In this document: positions 20,303 to 28,885 of the stretch, piece after piece
Layout of the letters: each line of letters opens with the position of its first letter
Numbering within the stretch: the first letter of the stretch is position 1
Assembly (NCBI GenBank): GCA_003220435.1
Contig: QHSL01000085.1
Location: 100,798-164,797 of the forward strand
Length of the DNA stretch: 64,000 nt
Source: Candidatus Rokuibacteriota bacterium
GTDB lineage: Bacteria; Methylomirabilota; Methylomirabilia; Rokubacteriales; CSP1-6
Direction: 5' to 3'
Made by a program: the position numbers and the translations under genes
The notes under the pieces: model-generated
Database searches by the model: none
Told to the model about the DNA's origin: nothing
Seen by the model: only the letters and a program-made list of their open reading frames with translations

Positions 20303-21142
20303 TCAGCCGGTAGCGCTGAAGCGCCCGCCGCCGACCTTGCCGTCCTCCACCAGCCCCACGAAGAACGTGTAGAGCTGGTCGTACTCCTGATAGCGCTGCT
20401 CGCCGAGACGCGCAATGGTATCGCCGCGCAGGGCCCGGTACATTTCCAATCGTCGTCGCAGGATCGGTCGCCACTCCTCCGAGAGATCCTCAGCATCGAT
20501 CGCGCTGAATCCGGCGTGACCGATCAGCGCCCGATAACTCTCGAGCGTCTGGAGGGTCGTGGCCGCCATCCACTCCCAGAGGCGCTCTCGCTCCCGGTCG
20601 CCGAGGCCGGGCCGAGCCACCCAGTCGGTGAAGGCGAGCCGCCCTCCCGGGGTCAGCACGCGGTGGCATTCGCGCAACACCGCTGGCTTGTCGGCGATGT
20701 GGAGGAGCGCCTCCTGGCTCAGGCAGGCGTCGAAGGCGCCGGAGCCGAAGGGAAGGCGCAGCGCGTCGCCGCGGACGACCGCGACGCGCCTCTCGTTCAC
20801 GAGCCGGTTGAGACGGGCGGCGCCCTGGGCTCGTCCCGCGTGGAGCTCGAGCGCCACGACCCTCGCCCCGCGGCGCCTCGACAGAAACCGGGCTGGCCCC
20901 CCCAGGCCGGCGCACACGTCGAGGACCCGGCTGCCGGCGCCCACGCCGGCGCGGCGCGCCAGAGCATCCACCGCGGCGAGGCCTCCGTAGTGATCCTGGT
21001 CGAACTCGAAGAGGTCGTCGACGGTCAGGAGGGCCGGATCATCGCGCCCGCGCCGGGCGAGAGCAGCGAGCACCCCCGCCTCGCTGATGGGATGGTGGTC
21101 GTAGAACTCGCTCACGCAGCGGCCGGGGATGCCTTGAAGCAT
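20303..21142 (-). CDS. Class I SAM-dependent methyltransferase
   Basis: From the ATG at 21142 the protein has 279 aa. Motif I is VLDVCAGLGGPA, with the acidic residue ALELH at the end of the second strand and LPFGSGAFDAC as motif II/III. The arrangement resembles the UbiE/tocopherol/sarcosine-glycine methyltransferase group that acts on small molecules. The substrate is unknown. Upstream in-frame codons would overlap the citrate synthase start and lack family similarity. It is divergent from citrate synthase across 58 nt. Confidence 0.85.
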   Translation of the reverse strand: MLQGIPGRCVSEFYDHHPISEAGVLAALARRGRDDPALLTVDDLFEFDQDHYGGLAAVDALARRAGVGAGSRVLDVCAGLGGPARFLSRRRGARVVALELHAGRAQGAARLNRLVNERRVAVVRGDALRLPFGSGAFDACLSQEALLHIADKPAVLRECHRVLTPGGRLAFTDWVARPGLGDRERERLWEWMAATTLQTLESYRALIGHAGFSAIDAEDLSEEWRPILRRRLEMYRALRGDTIARLGEQRYQEYDQLYTFFVGLVEDGKVGGGRFSATG

Positions 21143-21200
21143 TAGCTGACGTATGGTAAAAGCAAACCCGGTTTCACCATATTTCCGGCGAGGTAAGCCC

Positions 21201-22331
21201 ATGGGCGTTGGCGGCCGAGGCGGTCTCGAAGACATCGTCGTATCGACGTCCGATATCTGCTTCATCGATGGGCGCGAGGGCCGGCTCGTCTATCGCGGCT
21301 ACGACGTCAACGACCTCGTCGAGCATTCCTCCTTCGAGGAGGTCATCTTCCTGCTCTGGCACGGCGGCCTGCCGAGCAAGAAGGAGCTGGTCGCCCACAC
21401 GAAGGCCCTCAACGCGACCGCGACCAGGCGGCTCCCCCCCGGACTCGTCTCGCTCCTGAAGGCGCTCCCGAAAAAGACCACCCCGATGGAGGTCCTGCGC
21501 ACCGGCATCTCGGCGCTCTCGGCCTACGATCCGGACGCTGCGGACAACTCCAAGGACGCCACGGCGCGCAAGGCCCTTCGGCTGACCGCCCAGATGCCGA
21601 CGCTGGTGGCCGCCTGGGAGCGGATCCGCCGCGGCAAGGCGCCAGTGGCGCCGAACCCGAAGCTCAACCTCGCGTCGAACTTCCTCTACATGATGAGCGG
21701 CCAGAAGCCGACGCCGCTGGCCGCCAAGACGTTCGACGTCGCGCTGATCCTCCACGCGGACCACGAGTTCAACGCCTCGACGTTCGCGGCGCGGGTGACC
21801 GCGGCGACCATGTCCGACCTGCACTCGTCGATCGTGTCGGCGATCGGCGCGCTCAAGGGGCCGCTCCACGGCGGCGCCAACGAGCAGGTCATGCTGATGG
21901 TCCAGAAGATCAAGTCGCCGGCGAACGCCGACGCCTGGATCCGGAAGACGCTCGCCGACCACGGGCGGGTCATGGGCTTCGGCCACCGCGTCTACCGGGT
22001 GGAGGACCCGCGCGCCAAGCACCTGAAGCGGCTCGCGACCGAGCTCGGCCAGCAGGCGGGGGACACGAGCGCGGTGCAGATCCTGGACACGGTGGTGCGG
22101 GTCGTCGGCGAGCAGAAGAAGATCTTCCCGAACGTCGACCTCTACTCGGGTGCGGCCTACGCGTCGATGGGGATCGCGACCGACCAGTTCACGCCGATCT
22201 TCGCGATGAGCCGGGTGGTCGGCTGGGCGGCCCACGTGATGGAGCAGCACGCCAACAACCGGCTGATCCGGCCGCGCGCGGAGTACACGGGCCCGACGCA
22301 CGCCACGTACGTCCCCATCGACCGGCGCTAG
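21201..22331 (+). CDS. gltA: Citrate synthase family protein
   Basis: I prefer the ATG at 21201, preceded by GCGAGG, to the one at 21153, because family members begin with a short leader before GLEDIV; this gives 376 aa. Conserved residues are visible in GPLHGGANEQV and MGFGHRVYRVEDPR (active-site histidines). It condenses acetyl-CoA with oxaloacetate. The short type-I form resembles Gram-positive and 2-methylcitrate synthases, so propionyl-CoA use cannot be excluded. It stands apart from other TCA genes. Confidence 0.9.
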   Translation: MGVGGRGGLEDIVVSTSDICFIDGREGRLVYRGYDVNDLVEHSSFEEVIFLLWHGGLPSKKELVAHTKALNATATRRLPPGLVSLLKALPKKTTPMEVLRTGISALSAYDPDAADNSKDATARKALRLTAQMPTLVAAWERIRRGKAPVAPNPKLNLASNFLYMMSGQKPTPLAAKTFDVALILHADHEFNASTFAARVTAATMSDLHSSIVSAIGALKGPLHGGANEQVMLMVQKIKSPANADAWIRKTLADHGRVMGFGHRVYRVEDPRAKHLKRLATELGQQAGDTSAVQILDTVVRVVGEQKKIFPNVDLYSGAAYASMGIATDQFTPIFAMSRVVGWAAHVMEQHANNRLIRPRAEYTGPTHATYVPIDRR

Positions 22332-22338
22332 GGGGGCG

Positions 22339-23151
22339 GTGCGCGCCTCGCCGCGCGTGAGCCTTGTGATGTGTGTCTTCAACGGGCTCGAGGACACGCG
22401 TGCCTGCCTCGAGAGCCTGCGCAGCACGACCGAGCCGTTCCGCCTCGTCGTCATGGACAACGGCTCGACCGACGGTACCCCTCAGTTCCTCGAGCGCTTC
22501 GCGTACCCGTACCCGCTGACCCACGCGCGAGGTGACTCCACCACCGGCGTGATCGCCGCGCTGAACCGCGCCTGGCGGCTCGCCGACACCGAGTTCCTCT
22601 GCTTCCTGCACAACGACACGGCGATGATGGAGCCGGCGTGGCTGTCGCGGCTCCTGGCCGCGCTCGCCGAGCCCGGCGTTGGGCTCGCCGGCCTCTATGG
22701 GGCCAAGCGGCTTCGCGGCGACGGTCGGGCCGTGGGCCGCACCATCGTCCACAGCCTCGTTCCCTCGCCGACGGTGCGCGCGCCGTGGGAGGACGTGGTC
22801 TTCGTCGACTCGGTCTGCATGGCGATCTCGCGGGAGCTCATGGACGGCCTCGGCGGCTTCGACGAGGGCTACGGCTTCTACCACGGCCACGACCGCGACC
22901 TCTCGCTCGCCGTCCTCGAGCGCGGCCGGCGGTGCCTGGTCGTCCACGCCCCCTTCGACCACCGCGGCGGCCGGACCCGCACGCGTGGATTCGGCGCCGA
23001 TCCGGAGCGCGAGCGCGCCGACCTGACCCAGCGCCAGACGGCGGTCGCCCGCTTCGCGCTGAAGTACCGCCACCGGCTCCCGTGTGACGTCCGGGGGACC
23101 GGCGAGCGCCTGCGCGACTTCGCCCGGAAGATCGCCGGGACGCGGCGATGA
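22339..23151 (+). CDS. Glycosyltransferase family 2
   Basis: The 270-aa protein (GTG start) has the GT-A opening SLVMCVFNG, the nucleotide-sugar aspartate in VVMDNGSTDGTP and a DxD-like LHNDTAM. No membrane helix is evident, so it is cytosolic or peripheral. It overlaps the next gene by 4 nt and starts 7 nt after citrate synthase. The company of a Gfo/Idh oxidoreductase suggests sugar-nucleotide or surface-glycan chemistry; the sugar and acceptor are unknown. Confidence 0.87.
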   Translation: MRASPRVSLVMCVFNGLEDTRACLESLRSTTEPFRLVVMDNGSTDGTPQFLERFAYPYPLTHARGDSTTGVIAALNRAWRLADTEFLCFLHNDTAMMEPAWLSRLLAALAEPGVGLAGLYGAKRLRGDGRAVGRTIVHSLVPSPTVRAPWEDVVFVDSVCMAISRELMDGLGGFDEGYGFYHGHDRDLSLAVLERGRRCLVVHAPFDHRGGRTRTRGFGADPERERADLTQRQTAVARFALKYRHRLPCDVRGTGERLRDFARKIAGTRR

Positions 23152-24311
23152 GCGCGCTCAGGATCGGGATCGTCGGCGCCCGGTTCGCCGCCGAGCTGCA
23201 CGCCACGAGCTACCGGCCGCTCCGCGGGCACCGGGTCGAGCTGACCGCGGTGTGCGCGCGCACGCGGGAGCAGGCCGAGTCCTTCGCACGGCACCACGCG
23301 ATCCCGCGCGTATTCACCGACTATCGGGCCCTCGTCGACTCACCCGACGTCGACGTCGTCGACATCTGCGCCACGACCGACCGTCACCACGAGATCGCGA
23401 TCGCGGCGGCGCAAGCCGGCAAGCACGTCATCGTCGAGAAGCCGCTCACCGGCGCCTTCTGCGAGGCGACGGAGTCGCGCGAGCGGATGCTCGCGGCCGC
23501 GCTCGCCAACGCCGACGCGGTGCTCGACGCCGTCGCCAAGGCCGGCGTGACGCTGTGCTACGCGGAGGACTTCGTCTACGCCCCGCCCCTGGCGAAGCTC
23601 CGGCGCCTGGTCGACGCGAGCGGCGGCGGGATCCTCGAGCTGCGGGCCGAGGAAAGCCACTCGGGCTCCCACGCCGCCTACGCGCGGCGCTGGAAGAGCG
23701 CCGGCGGCGGCGCGCTCCTGAGAATGGGCTCACACCCGATCGGCGCCGTGCTCCACCTCAAGCACTGGGAGGGCTTGCGGCGGCGCGGGCGCCCGGTGCG
23801 AGCCCGCGCGGTCTTCGCCGAGGTCGCGAGCCTCACCCGGCTGCCGGCGGTCTCCGGGCTCACGCGACACATGTCGACCAAGGCCGAGGACGTCGAGGAC
23901 TGGTCGGTCGCCGTCCTGACCTTCGAGGACGGCACGATGGCCACCATTCACTCGAACGACATCACGCTGGGCGGCGTCCGCAACGTGGTGACCGCCTACC
24001 TCACGAACGCGGTCATCCAGGCGAACATCAACCCGAACAACACGCTGACCGTGTACGCGCCCGACGGCGCCGTGTGGGGCGACGAGTACATCACCGAGAA
24101 GGTCGAGACCAAGGCGGGCTGGCAGTTCCCGAGCCCGGAGGAAGACTGGATGCGAGGGTATCCCCAGGAGCTGGAGGACTTCATAGAGGCGATCAGGGAG
24201 CGCCGCGAGCCGCTGTCGGGCGCGCTGCTCGCTCGGGAAGTCGTGGAGGTGATCTATGCGGGATATGTCTCGGCCGCCTCCGGCCGCCGGGTCGAGCTGC
24301 CCCGGCCATGA
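23148..24311 (+). CDS. Gfo/Idh/MocA-family NAD(P)-dependent oxidoreductase
   Basis: The 387-aa protein starts with the Rossmann motif IGIVGARFAAEL and contains VEKPLTG, the EKP signature whose lysine contacts the cofactor and substrate. The C-terminal alpha/beta domain follows. Such enzymes oxidise or epimerise sugars, inositols and UDP-sugars. It is translationally coupled to the glycosyltransferase upstream and the DapF-like gene downstream (4-nt overlaps on both sides), so a shared role in making a cell-envelope sugar or amino-acid derivative is plausible. Confidence 0.87.
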   Translation: MSALRIGIVGARFAAELHATSYRPLRGHRVELTAVCARTREQAESFARHHAIPRVFTDYRALVDSPDVDVVDICATTDRHHEIAIAAAQAGKHVIVEKPLTGAFCEATESRERMLAAALANADAVLDAVAKAGVTLCYAEDFVYAPPLAKLRRLVDASGGGILELRAEESHSGSHAAYARRWKSAGGGALLRMGSHPIGAVLHLKHWEGLRRRGRPVRARAVFAEVASLTRLPAVSGLTRHMSTKAEDVEDWSVAVLTFEDGTMATIHSNDITLGGVRNVVTAYLTNAVIQANINPNNTLTVYAPDGAVWGDEYITEKVETKAGWQFPSPEEDWMRGYPQELEDFIEAIRERREPLSGALLAREVVEVIYAGYVSAASGRRVELPRP

Positions 24312-25165
24312 TCCCCTTCGCGAAGGGGCACGGGCTCGGCAACGACTACATCGTCATCGACGAGGCAGATCTCAAGGCGCCGCTCTCCACCAAGGCCATC
24401 GAGCGCCTCTGCGATCGGAACTGGGGCGTGGGCTCCGATGGAATTTTGCTGCGGGTCCCGAGCGCGCGCGCCGACTTCGGGCTGCGCATCTTCAACCCGG
24501 ACGGGAGCGAGGCGGAGAAGTCGGGCAACGGGCTCCGCATCTTCGCGAAGTACCTCTGGGACCACGGCCGTGCGAAGAAGACGACGTTCACGGTCGACAC
24601 CAAGGGCGGCGTGGTCGAGTGCCAGTGCCGGGTCGAGGCCGGCCGGATGGGCTTCGTCACCGTCGAGATGGGACACGCGACGTTCCGCGCGCCCGAGATC
24701 CCAATGAACGGCCCGGACCGCGACGTGGTGAGCGTGCCGCTCCAGCTGCCTGACGGCACCACGCTGGCCGTCACCGCGGTGTCGGTCGGCAACCCGCACT
24801 GCGTGACCTTCGTGGACCGCCTGGACGAGGGCGAGTGCCGCCGGCTCGGTCCGCTCATCGAGAAGCACCCGGCGTTTCCGAACCGGACGAACGTCCAGTT
24901 CGCGAAGGTCTCCGGGCGCGGCTCGCTCGACATCCGTATCTGGGAGCGCGGCGCCGGCTACACGCTGGCCTCCGGATCTTCCTCCTGCGGCGCCGCGTCG
25001 GCGGCCGTGAGAAACGGACTCTGCGATCACGGTCGGGTGCGGGTGGGCATGCCCGGGGGCGCGCTCACGATCGAGGTGCGCCCGGACTGGTCGCTCCGCC
25101 TGGACGGTCCCGTCGAGGAAGTCTATCGTGGGACGCTCACTGCGGAGTTCGCCGCGTCGCTGTGA
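24308..25165 (+). CDS. dapF: Diaminopimelate epimerase homologue lacking both catalytic cysteines
   Basis: The 285-aa protein has the two-domain DapF fold: GHGLGNDYIV at the start, NPDGSEAE, GNPHCV and ERGAGYTLAS. DapF uses two cysteines, one in CGNG and one in ACGTG, to invert LL- to meso-diaminopimelate. Here the codons are TCG (KSGNG, S72) and TCC (ASGSSS, S222), so both are serine; a cysteine five residues later (C227) is kept. Proline racemase-fold relatives without cysteines (PhzF) have other chemistry. Either this is a serine-using epimerase or isomerase, or a changed function. It overlaps both neighbours by 4 nt. Confidence 0.8.
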   Translation: MIPFAKGHGLGNDYIVIDEADLKAPLSTKAIERLCDRNWGVGSDGILLRVPSARADFGLRIFNPDGSEAEKSGNGLRIFAKYLWDHGRAKKTTFTVDTKGGVVECQCRVEAGRMGFVTVEMGHATFRAPEIPMNGPDRDVVSVPLQLPDGTTLAVTAVSVGNPHCVTFVDRLDEGECRRLGPLIEKHPAFPNRTNVQFAKVSGRGSLDIRIWERGAGYTLASGSSSCGAASAAVRNGLCDHGRVRVGMPGGALTIEVRPDWSLRLDGPVEEVYRGTLTAEFAASL

Positions 25166-25716
25166 GCCGCGTCTGCGTCTTCTGCGGCTCGTCGGAGGGC
25201 CGCCGCCCCGGCTATGCCGACGCCGCCCGGCGCCTGGGCGCCGAGCTGGTGGCGCGCCGGATGGGCCTGGTCTACGGCGGCTGCGCAGTCGGGCTCATGG
25301 GCGTGCTCGCCGACGCGGTGCTGGCCCGGGGCGGCGAGGTGATCGGCATCATCCCGGAGTCGCTGGTTGCTCGCGAGCTGGCCCACCGAGGCCTGAGCGA
25401 GCTACGTATCGTCGGCTCGATGCACGAGCGCAAGGCGACGATGGCGGCGCTGGCCGACGGGTTCATCGCCCTGCCGGGCGGTCTGGGCACCCTCGAGGAA
25501 ACGTTCGAGATCCTGACGTGGGCGCAGCTCGGCATCCACGCCAAGCCCGTCGGCGCGCTGAACGTCGAGGGCTACTGGGACGGGCTCCGGCAGCTGCTCG
25601 GTCAGGCCGTGGCGGAAGGTTTCGTGCGCCCGGAATACTCCGAGCTGCTGATGTTCGCCGAGACGCCGGCCGCGCTGCTCGACCGGTTTGCCGCCTGGCG
25701 CCCGACCCGCGTGTAG
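25162..25716 (+). CDS. LOG-family protein (TIGR00730; nucleoside 5'-monophosphate phosphoribohydrolase)
   Basis: The GTG at 25162 overlaps the DapF stop; the product is 184 aa. The family motif PGGLGTLEE and the MHERK segment form the active site. Members release bases from cytokinin riboside 5'-monophosphates or from AMP/GMP-type nucleotides. It is the last gene of the coupled GT2, Gfo/Idh, DapF-like, LOG run. Its 3' 115 nt overlap the 3' end of the membrane-protein gene on the other strand. Confidence 0.87.
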   Translation: MSRVCVFCGSSEGRRPGYADAARRLGAELVARRMGLVYGGCAVGLMGVLADAVLARGGEVIGIIPESLVARELAHRGLSELRIVGSMHERKATMAALADGFIALPGGLGTLEETFEILTWAQLGIHAKPVGALNVEGYWDGLRQLLGQAVAEGFVRPEYSELLMFAETPAALLDRFAAWRPTRV

Positions 25717-26810
25717 CGCTCCATCAGCTCCGCGACGCTCGACGCGCACGCCGTGCCCATCAGCGAGGCGACCAGTGTGAGCGCCAGCGCGAGCGCGGCG
25801 TCCCCGATGGACGGCAACGCATGACTCAACGCCGGCAGCCGCGCCAGCGCGGCTCCCGAGACCGCCGCGAGGGAGAGGCCGAAGACGACCGCGGCGAGTC
25901 GCCCGCGCCTCAGCGGATTCGCAAGGGCCATCAACGCTCCCGGAACCAGCGGGATCAGTCGCAGCGTCAGCGAGCGCCCCGGGGTCGTACCGTTGCGCCG
26001 GGCCATCTCGTGGGCGACCGCGATCGGCGAAGACGGGTCGGCGGCGATCGCCTCCTCGATCGCCGGCGTCGGCTGGAGCAGGGCGAACCCGATGTCGCCG
26101 ACCCCGATGATCGAAAGCTGCACGACCAGCGCCCCCACCGTCAACACGAGCGGGGCGCTCCGGCTTCGCGCCACCCGGGCGACGAGACCGAGCGCGAACG
26201 TGAACGCCAGCGCGCCGAGGATCGCGTAGGTGAAGAAGAAGACGGCGCCGCGGTGGAAGGCCGTCTGGATCGACGGGTCGACGATGATGTAGAACGTGCC
26301 CAGGAGCAGAACCCCGCCGGCGGCGAGCGCCGTCCAGCGGAGCGCGCCTTCGTCGTATACCTCCAGCGCGATCAGCACGATGCCCAGGTTCGAGACCTGC
26401 GAGCCCGCGAGCGCCAGGAGGTGGGGCAGGCTCCAGAGGGTCACGTCGATTCCGAAGAGCCGGTGCCACAGGTCGTCGATGGGCGCCGCCAGGATGACGA
26501 TCGCGATTCCCCACCACGCCAGGTGGAAGCCGCGAGTTCCGCGGAGCCCCACGATCGTGCCGGTGTCCGGCGGCGCCGCCCCGCGGCGCGCCCGCCACGT
26601 CTCCAGGACGAGGACGCCGAACGAGAGCACGGCGGTGGCCGCCACCGCCGCGTACGCCATCACGTGGGGAGCGATCCAGAACGAGTCGCGACCGATCAGC
26701 AGGTGCCAGCGGATGTCCCAGCCCACACCCCAGCCGCCGACGAGCTTCGCCGCGAGCAACGCCCAGAGCGCGCCGCGCCGCACGGTCAACCGCACCGCCT
26801 CATGATACAC
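25602..26810 (-). CDS. Multi-pass membrane protein of unknown function
   Basis: The 402-aa protein has roughly nine hydrophobic segments. A conserved-looking stretch, DDLWHRLFGIDV, followed by PHLL in the next segment, carries histidines and acids at a membrane edge that could bind metal; W and H also recur in the first loop (WDIRWHLLIG). I cannot name a family. The last ~38 codons lie antisense to the LOG gene, an unusual overlap that may mean the original C-terminus ended earlier. The ATG at 26810 lies 9 nt from the divergent next gene. Confidence 0.7.
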   Translation of the reverse strand: MYHEAVRLTVRRGALWALLAAKLVGGWGVGWDIRWHLLIGRDSFWIAPHVMAYAAVAATAVLSFGVLVLETWRARRGAAPPDTGTIVGLRGTRGFHLAWWGIAIVILAAPIDDLWHRLFGIDVTLWSLPHLLALAGSQVSNLGIVLIALEVYDEGALRWTALAAGGVLLLGTFYIIVDPSIQTAFHRGAVFFFTYAILGALAFTFALGLVARVARSRSAPLVLTVGALVVQLSIIGVGDIGFALLQPTPAIEEAIAADPSSPIAVAHEMARRNGTTPGRSLTLRLIPLVPGALMALANPLRRGRLAAVVFGLSLAAVSGAALARLPALSHALPSIGDAALALALTLVASLMGTACASSVAELMERYTRVGRQAANRSSSAAGVSANISSSEYSGRTKPSATA

Positions 26811-26821
26811 TTCGCGCCGCA

Positions 26822-27193
26822 GTGATTGCCGCGTGGTGCTGGGACCTCGTCGAGCCGTACCTCAAGCGCAACCTCGTGAACCGTGGCGTCGCGCACCCGA
26901 CGCGCCGAGAGATCCTCGCGGAGTTCGTCCGCGTGTGGCCCGAGCTCACCGCGACGATCGGCGTGCAGGAGCCGTGGGCCGGGACGATCCGGTTCAAGTG
27001 GCTCGTGCGCCTGTCGTCGGGCGAGATGGATCCGTTCCTGGAGGACCCGACCGGCTGGATCGGCACGCAGTACGGCGGCGGAAAGTTCAAGATGAACCTC
27101 CATCACGGGATGCACTTCGTGAACACGCGGAACTTCAAGCCCGAGGGCGATCCCCGCTGGAGCGACGCGCCCGCGCTCGATCTCGACGCGTAG
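26822..27193 (+). CDS. Conserved-looking protein of unknown function
   Basis: This 123-aa soluble protein starts with GTG. It is rich in tryptophan and aromatic residues (WCWDLVEPYL, GWIGTQYGGGKFKMN) and has a histidine pair in NLHHGMHF. No known motif is recognised. A small helical protein and a BtuF-like protein follow on the same strand, so the three may be co-transcribed. Confidence 0.65.
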   Translation: MIAAWCWDLVEPYLKRNLVNRGVAHPTRREILAEFVRVWPELTATIGVQEPWAGTIRFKWLVRLSSGEMDPFLEDPTGWIGTQYGGGKFKMNLHHGMHFVNTRNFKPEGDPRWSDAPALDLDA

Positions 27194-27226
27194 CCTGGCG
27201 GATCCGCAGGGAGGAGACACGAAGCG

Positions 27227-27409
27227 ATGCCGAGCGACGAAACGCGACGGGTGCTGAAGCTCTTCGGGGTTGCGGTGACGAGCCTGGAGGACGCGATCGA
27301 TCGCAGGGCGCCGATGGACGAGATCATGAAATGGGATCAGGAGGTCGCCGAGCGCACGCGCGAGATGCTCGCCCTCGTCGAGCGCCTGCGGAGCCGGCGG
27401 ATCGCGTGA
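27227..27409 (+). CDS. Small helical protein of unknown function (60 aa)
   Basis: A GGGAGGAG ribosome-binding site precedes the ATG. The product is charged and predicted almost wholly alpha-helical, with a heptad-like pattern from ~20 to 58. Its stop overlaps the start of the BtuF-like gene (TGATG). The function is unknown. Confidence 0.65.
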   Translation: MPSDETRRVLKLFGVAVTSLEDAIDRRAPMDEIMKWDQEVAERTREMLALVERLRSRRIA

Positions 27410-28236
27410 TGGCGGCGCGCGTCGATGCCTCGGGTGTCGCCCTCGCGCTGGCGCGGCCGCCGCGGCGGATCGTGTCGCTGGTCCCGTCCATCACCGAGAC
27501 CCTCTGCGTGCTCGGGCTCGCCGACACGCTCGTCGGGATCACGGTCTATTGCGTCGAGCCCCGCGACGTGGTGCGGGGCAAAACGCGTATCGGTGGCGAG
27601 AAGGACCCCGACCTGGGCAAGATCCGCACGCTCGCACCCGATCTGATCATCGCCAACATCGAGGAGAACCTCCGCGAGCACATCGACCAGCTGCGCGCCT
27701 GGTCGATCCCGGTCTGGGTCACGTATCCGCGTACGGTGGCCGAAGGGATCCGGCTGATCGGCGAGCTCGGTGAGGTGACAGGGACCACGGAAAGCGCGCA
27801 GGAGCTGCTGGGAGAGCTCGAGCCCCTGTACGCGCGTGTCCGCGCCGCCCGCGCCGGACGGCCGCCAGTGGCGACGTTCTATCCGATCTGGCGCGGCCCG
27901 TACATGACCATCAACGCCGACACGTACATCCACGACATGCTCGACACGTGCGGGGCACGCAACATCTTCTCGGATCGGACGGAACGCTACCCGAGCGTCA
28001 CGCTGGACGAGGTCGCGGCGCGACGGCCCGACGTCATTCTGTTGCCGGACGAGCCCTTCAGGTTCAGACGCGCCCATCTCGCCGACTTCGCGCCGTATGC
28101 CGACGTGCCGGCGGTGCGCGACGGGCGGATCTACCTGGTCGACGGCAAGCCGTTCTCGTGGCACGGGCCCAGGATCGCGGACGCGCTGCGCACGCTCCCC
28201 GGGCTGATCGGCGAGGGCGCTACTTCCCTTCCTTGA
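27409..28236 (+). CDS. Cobalamin-binding/BtuF-like substrate-binding-fold protein
   Basis: The 275-aa protein (ATG 27409; GTG 27406 also possible) carries the class III periplasmic-binding fold: PRRIVSLVPSITETL at the start, VTYPRTV and a long connecting helix. BtuF and siderophore receptors share this fold. It lacks a signal peptide or lipobox at this start, and no BtuC/BtuD permease or ATPase is nearby. It may be a cytosolic cobamide-binding protein, or the true export signal is not recognised. Confidence 0.75.
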   Translation: MAARVDASGVALALARPPRRIVSLVPSITETLCVLGLADTLVGITVYCVEPRDVVRGKTRIGGEKDPDLGKIRTLAPDLIIANIEENLREHIDQLRAWSIPVWVTYPRTVAEGIRLIGELGEVTGTTESAQELLGELEPLYARVRAARAGRPPVATFYPIWRGPYMTINADTYIHDMLDTCGARNIFSDRTERYPSVTLDEVAARRPDVILLPDEPFRFRRAHLADFAPYADVPAVRDGRIYLVDGKPFSWHGPRIADALRTLPGLIGEGATSLP

Positions 28237-28372
28237 CCGGCAGGATCCAGTCGAGCCACGGCGCGGCGGCGACCATGAACAGCCCGGGGATCGCCACCCC
28301 CGCCACCAAGCCGACGATGGACAGGAACACCGCCGAGATCAGCATCGCGCACGTGTCGAGGAGCAAGACCAT
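28220..28372 (-). CDS. 50-aa membrane peptide coupled to RidA
   Basis: This small frame begins with ATG 3 nt after the RidA stop and encodes 50 residues. A long hydrophobic core (~8-38, LISAVFLSIVGLVAGVAIPG) is followed by PWLDWILPVKEGK. One or two membrane passes are likely, with a basic cytosolic end. Its tail overlaps the BtuF-like gene's 3' end by 17 nt on the other strand. The function is unknown. The spacing to RidA suggests co-translation. Confidence 0.6.
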   Translation of the reverse strand: MVLLLDTCAMLISAVFLSIVGLVAGVAIPGLFMVAAAPWLDWILPVKEGK

Positions 28373-28375
28373 GAC

Positions 28376-28837
28376 TCACTCTACCTCGAGCACCATCTCG
28401 ATCTCGACCGGAATGTTCACCGGCAGCCCGCCCATGCCCACCGCCGAGCGCGCGTGCTTGCCGATGGCCTCGCCGAAGACCTCGACCATCAGGTCGGAGA
28501 AGCCGTTGATGACCTTGGGCTGATCGCCGAACCCCTCGGCCGAATTGACCATGCCGAGGACCTTGACGACGCGGCGGACCTTGTCGAGGCTGCCGAGATT
28601 CGCGCGCACGGTGGCCAGCAGGGAGAGGCCCACCTCGCGCGCGACCTGATAACCCTGCTCGACCGTGAGATCCTTGCCGACCTTACCCTGCGACGTCGCC
28701 TTGCCGTCGCGCACGGGACCGTGACCGGAGACGAACAGGAGATTGCCCGTTCGCACGGCGCCGACGTAGTTCGCCATCGGGCTCGTCGGCTTCGGGAGCG
28801 TGAGGTTCTTTTCCTTGAGTCGGGCTTCGGCGCTCAT
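28376..28837 (-). CDS. RidA-family (YjgF/UK114) protein
   Basis: This 153-aa protein has the RidA core with LLFVSGHGPVRDG and a long N-terminal extension compared with the ~130-aa E. coli protein. RidA enzymes hydrolyse reactive enamines and imines made by PLP enzymes; other subfamilies have different substrates. A threonine dehydratase, a classic source of such enamines, is in this window but not linked. The C-terminal segment ends in EIEMVLEVE. The 50-aa membrane peptide gene follows at once. Confidence 0.85.
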   Translation of the reverse strand: MSAEARLKEKNLTLPKPTSPMANYVGAVRTGNLLFVSGHGPVRDGKATSQGKVGKDLTVEQGYQVAREVGLSLLATVRANLGSLDKVRRVVKVLGMVNSAEGFGDQPKVINGFSDLMVEVFGEAIGKHARSAVGMGGLPVNIPVEIEMVLEVE

Positions 28838-28885
28838 AGAGACGGTCCTCTTTTCTTAAGCGGCGTCATCGTGGCACACTGGCCC

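Noticed and set aside
21153-21200. Upstream ATG of citrate synthase
   Set aside because: The later ATG has a ribosome-binding site and gives the family's normal N-terminus; the extra part would fill the short divergent promoter region.
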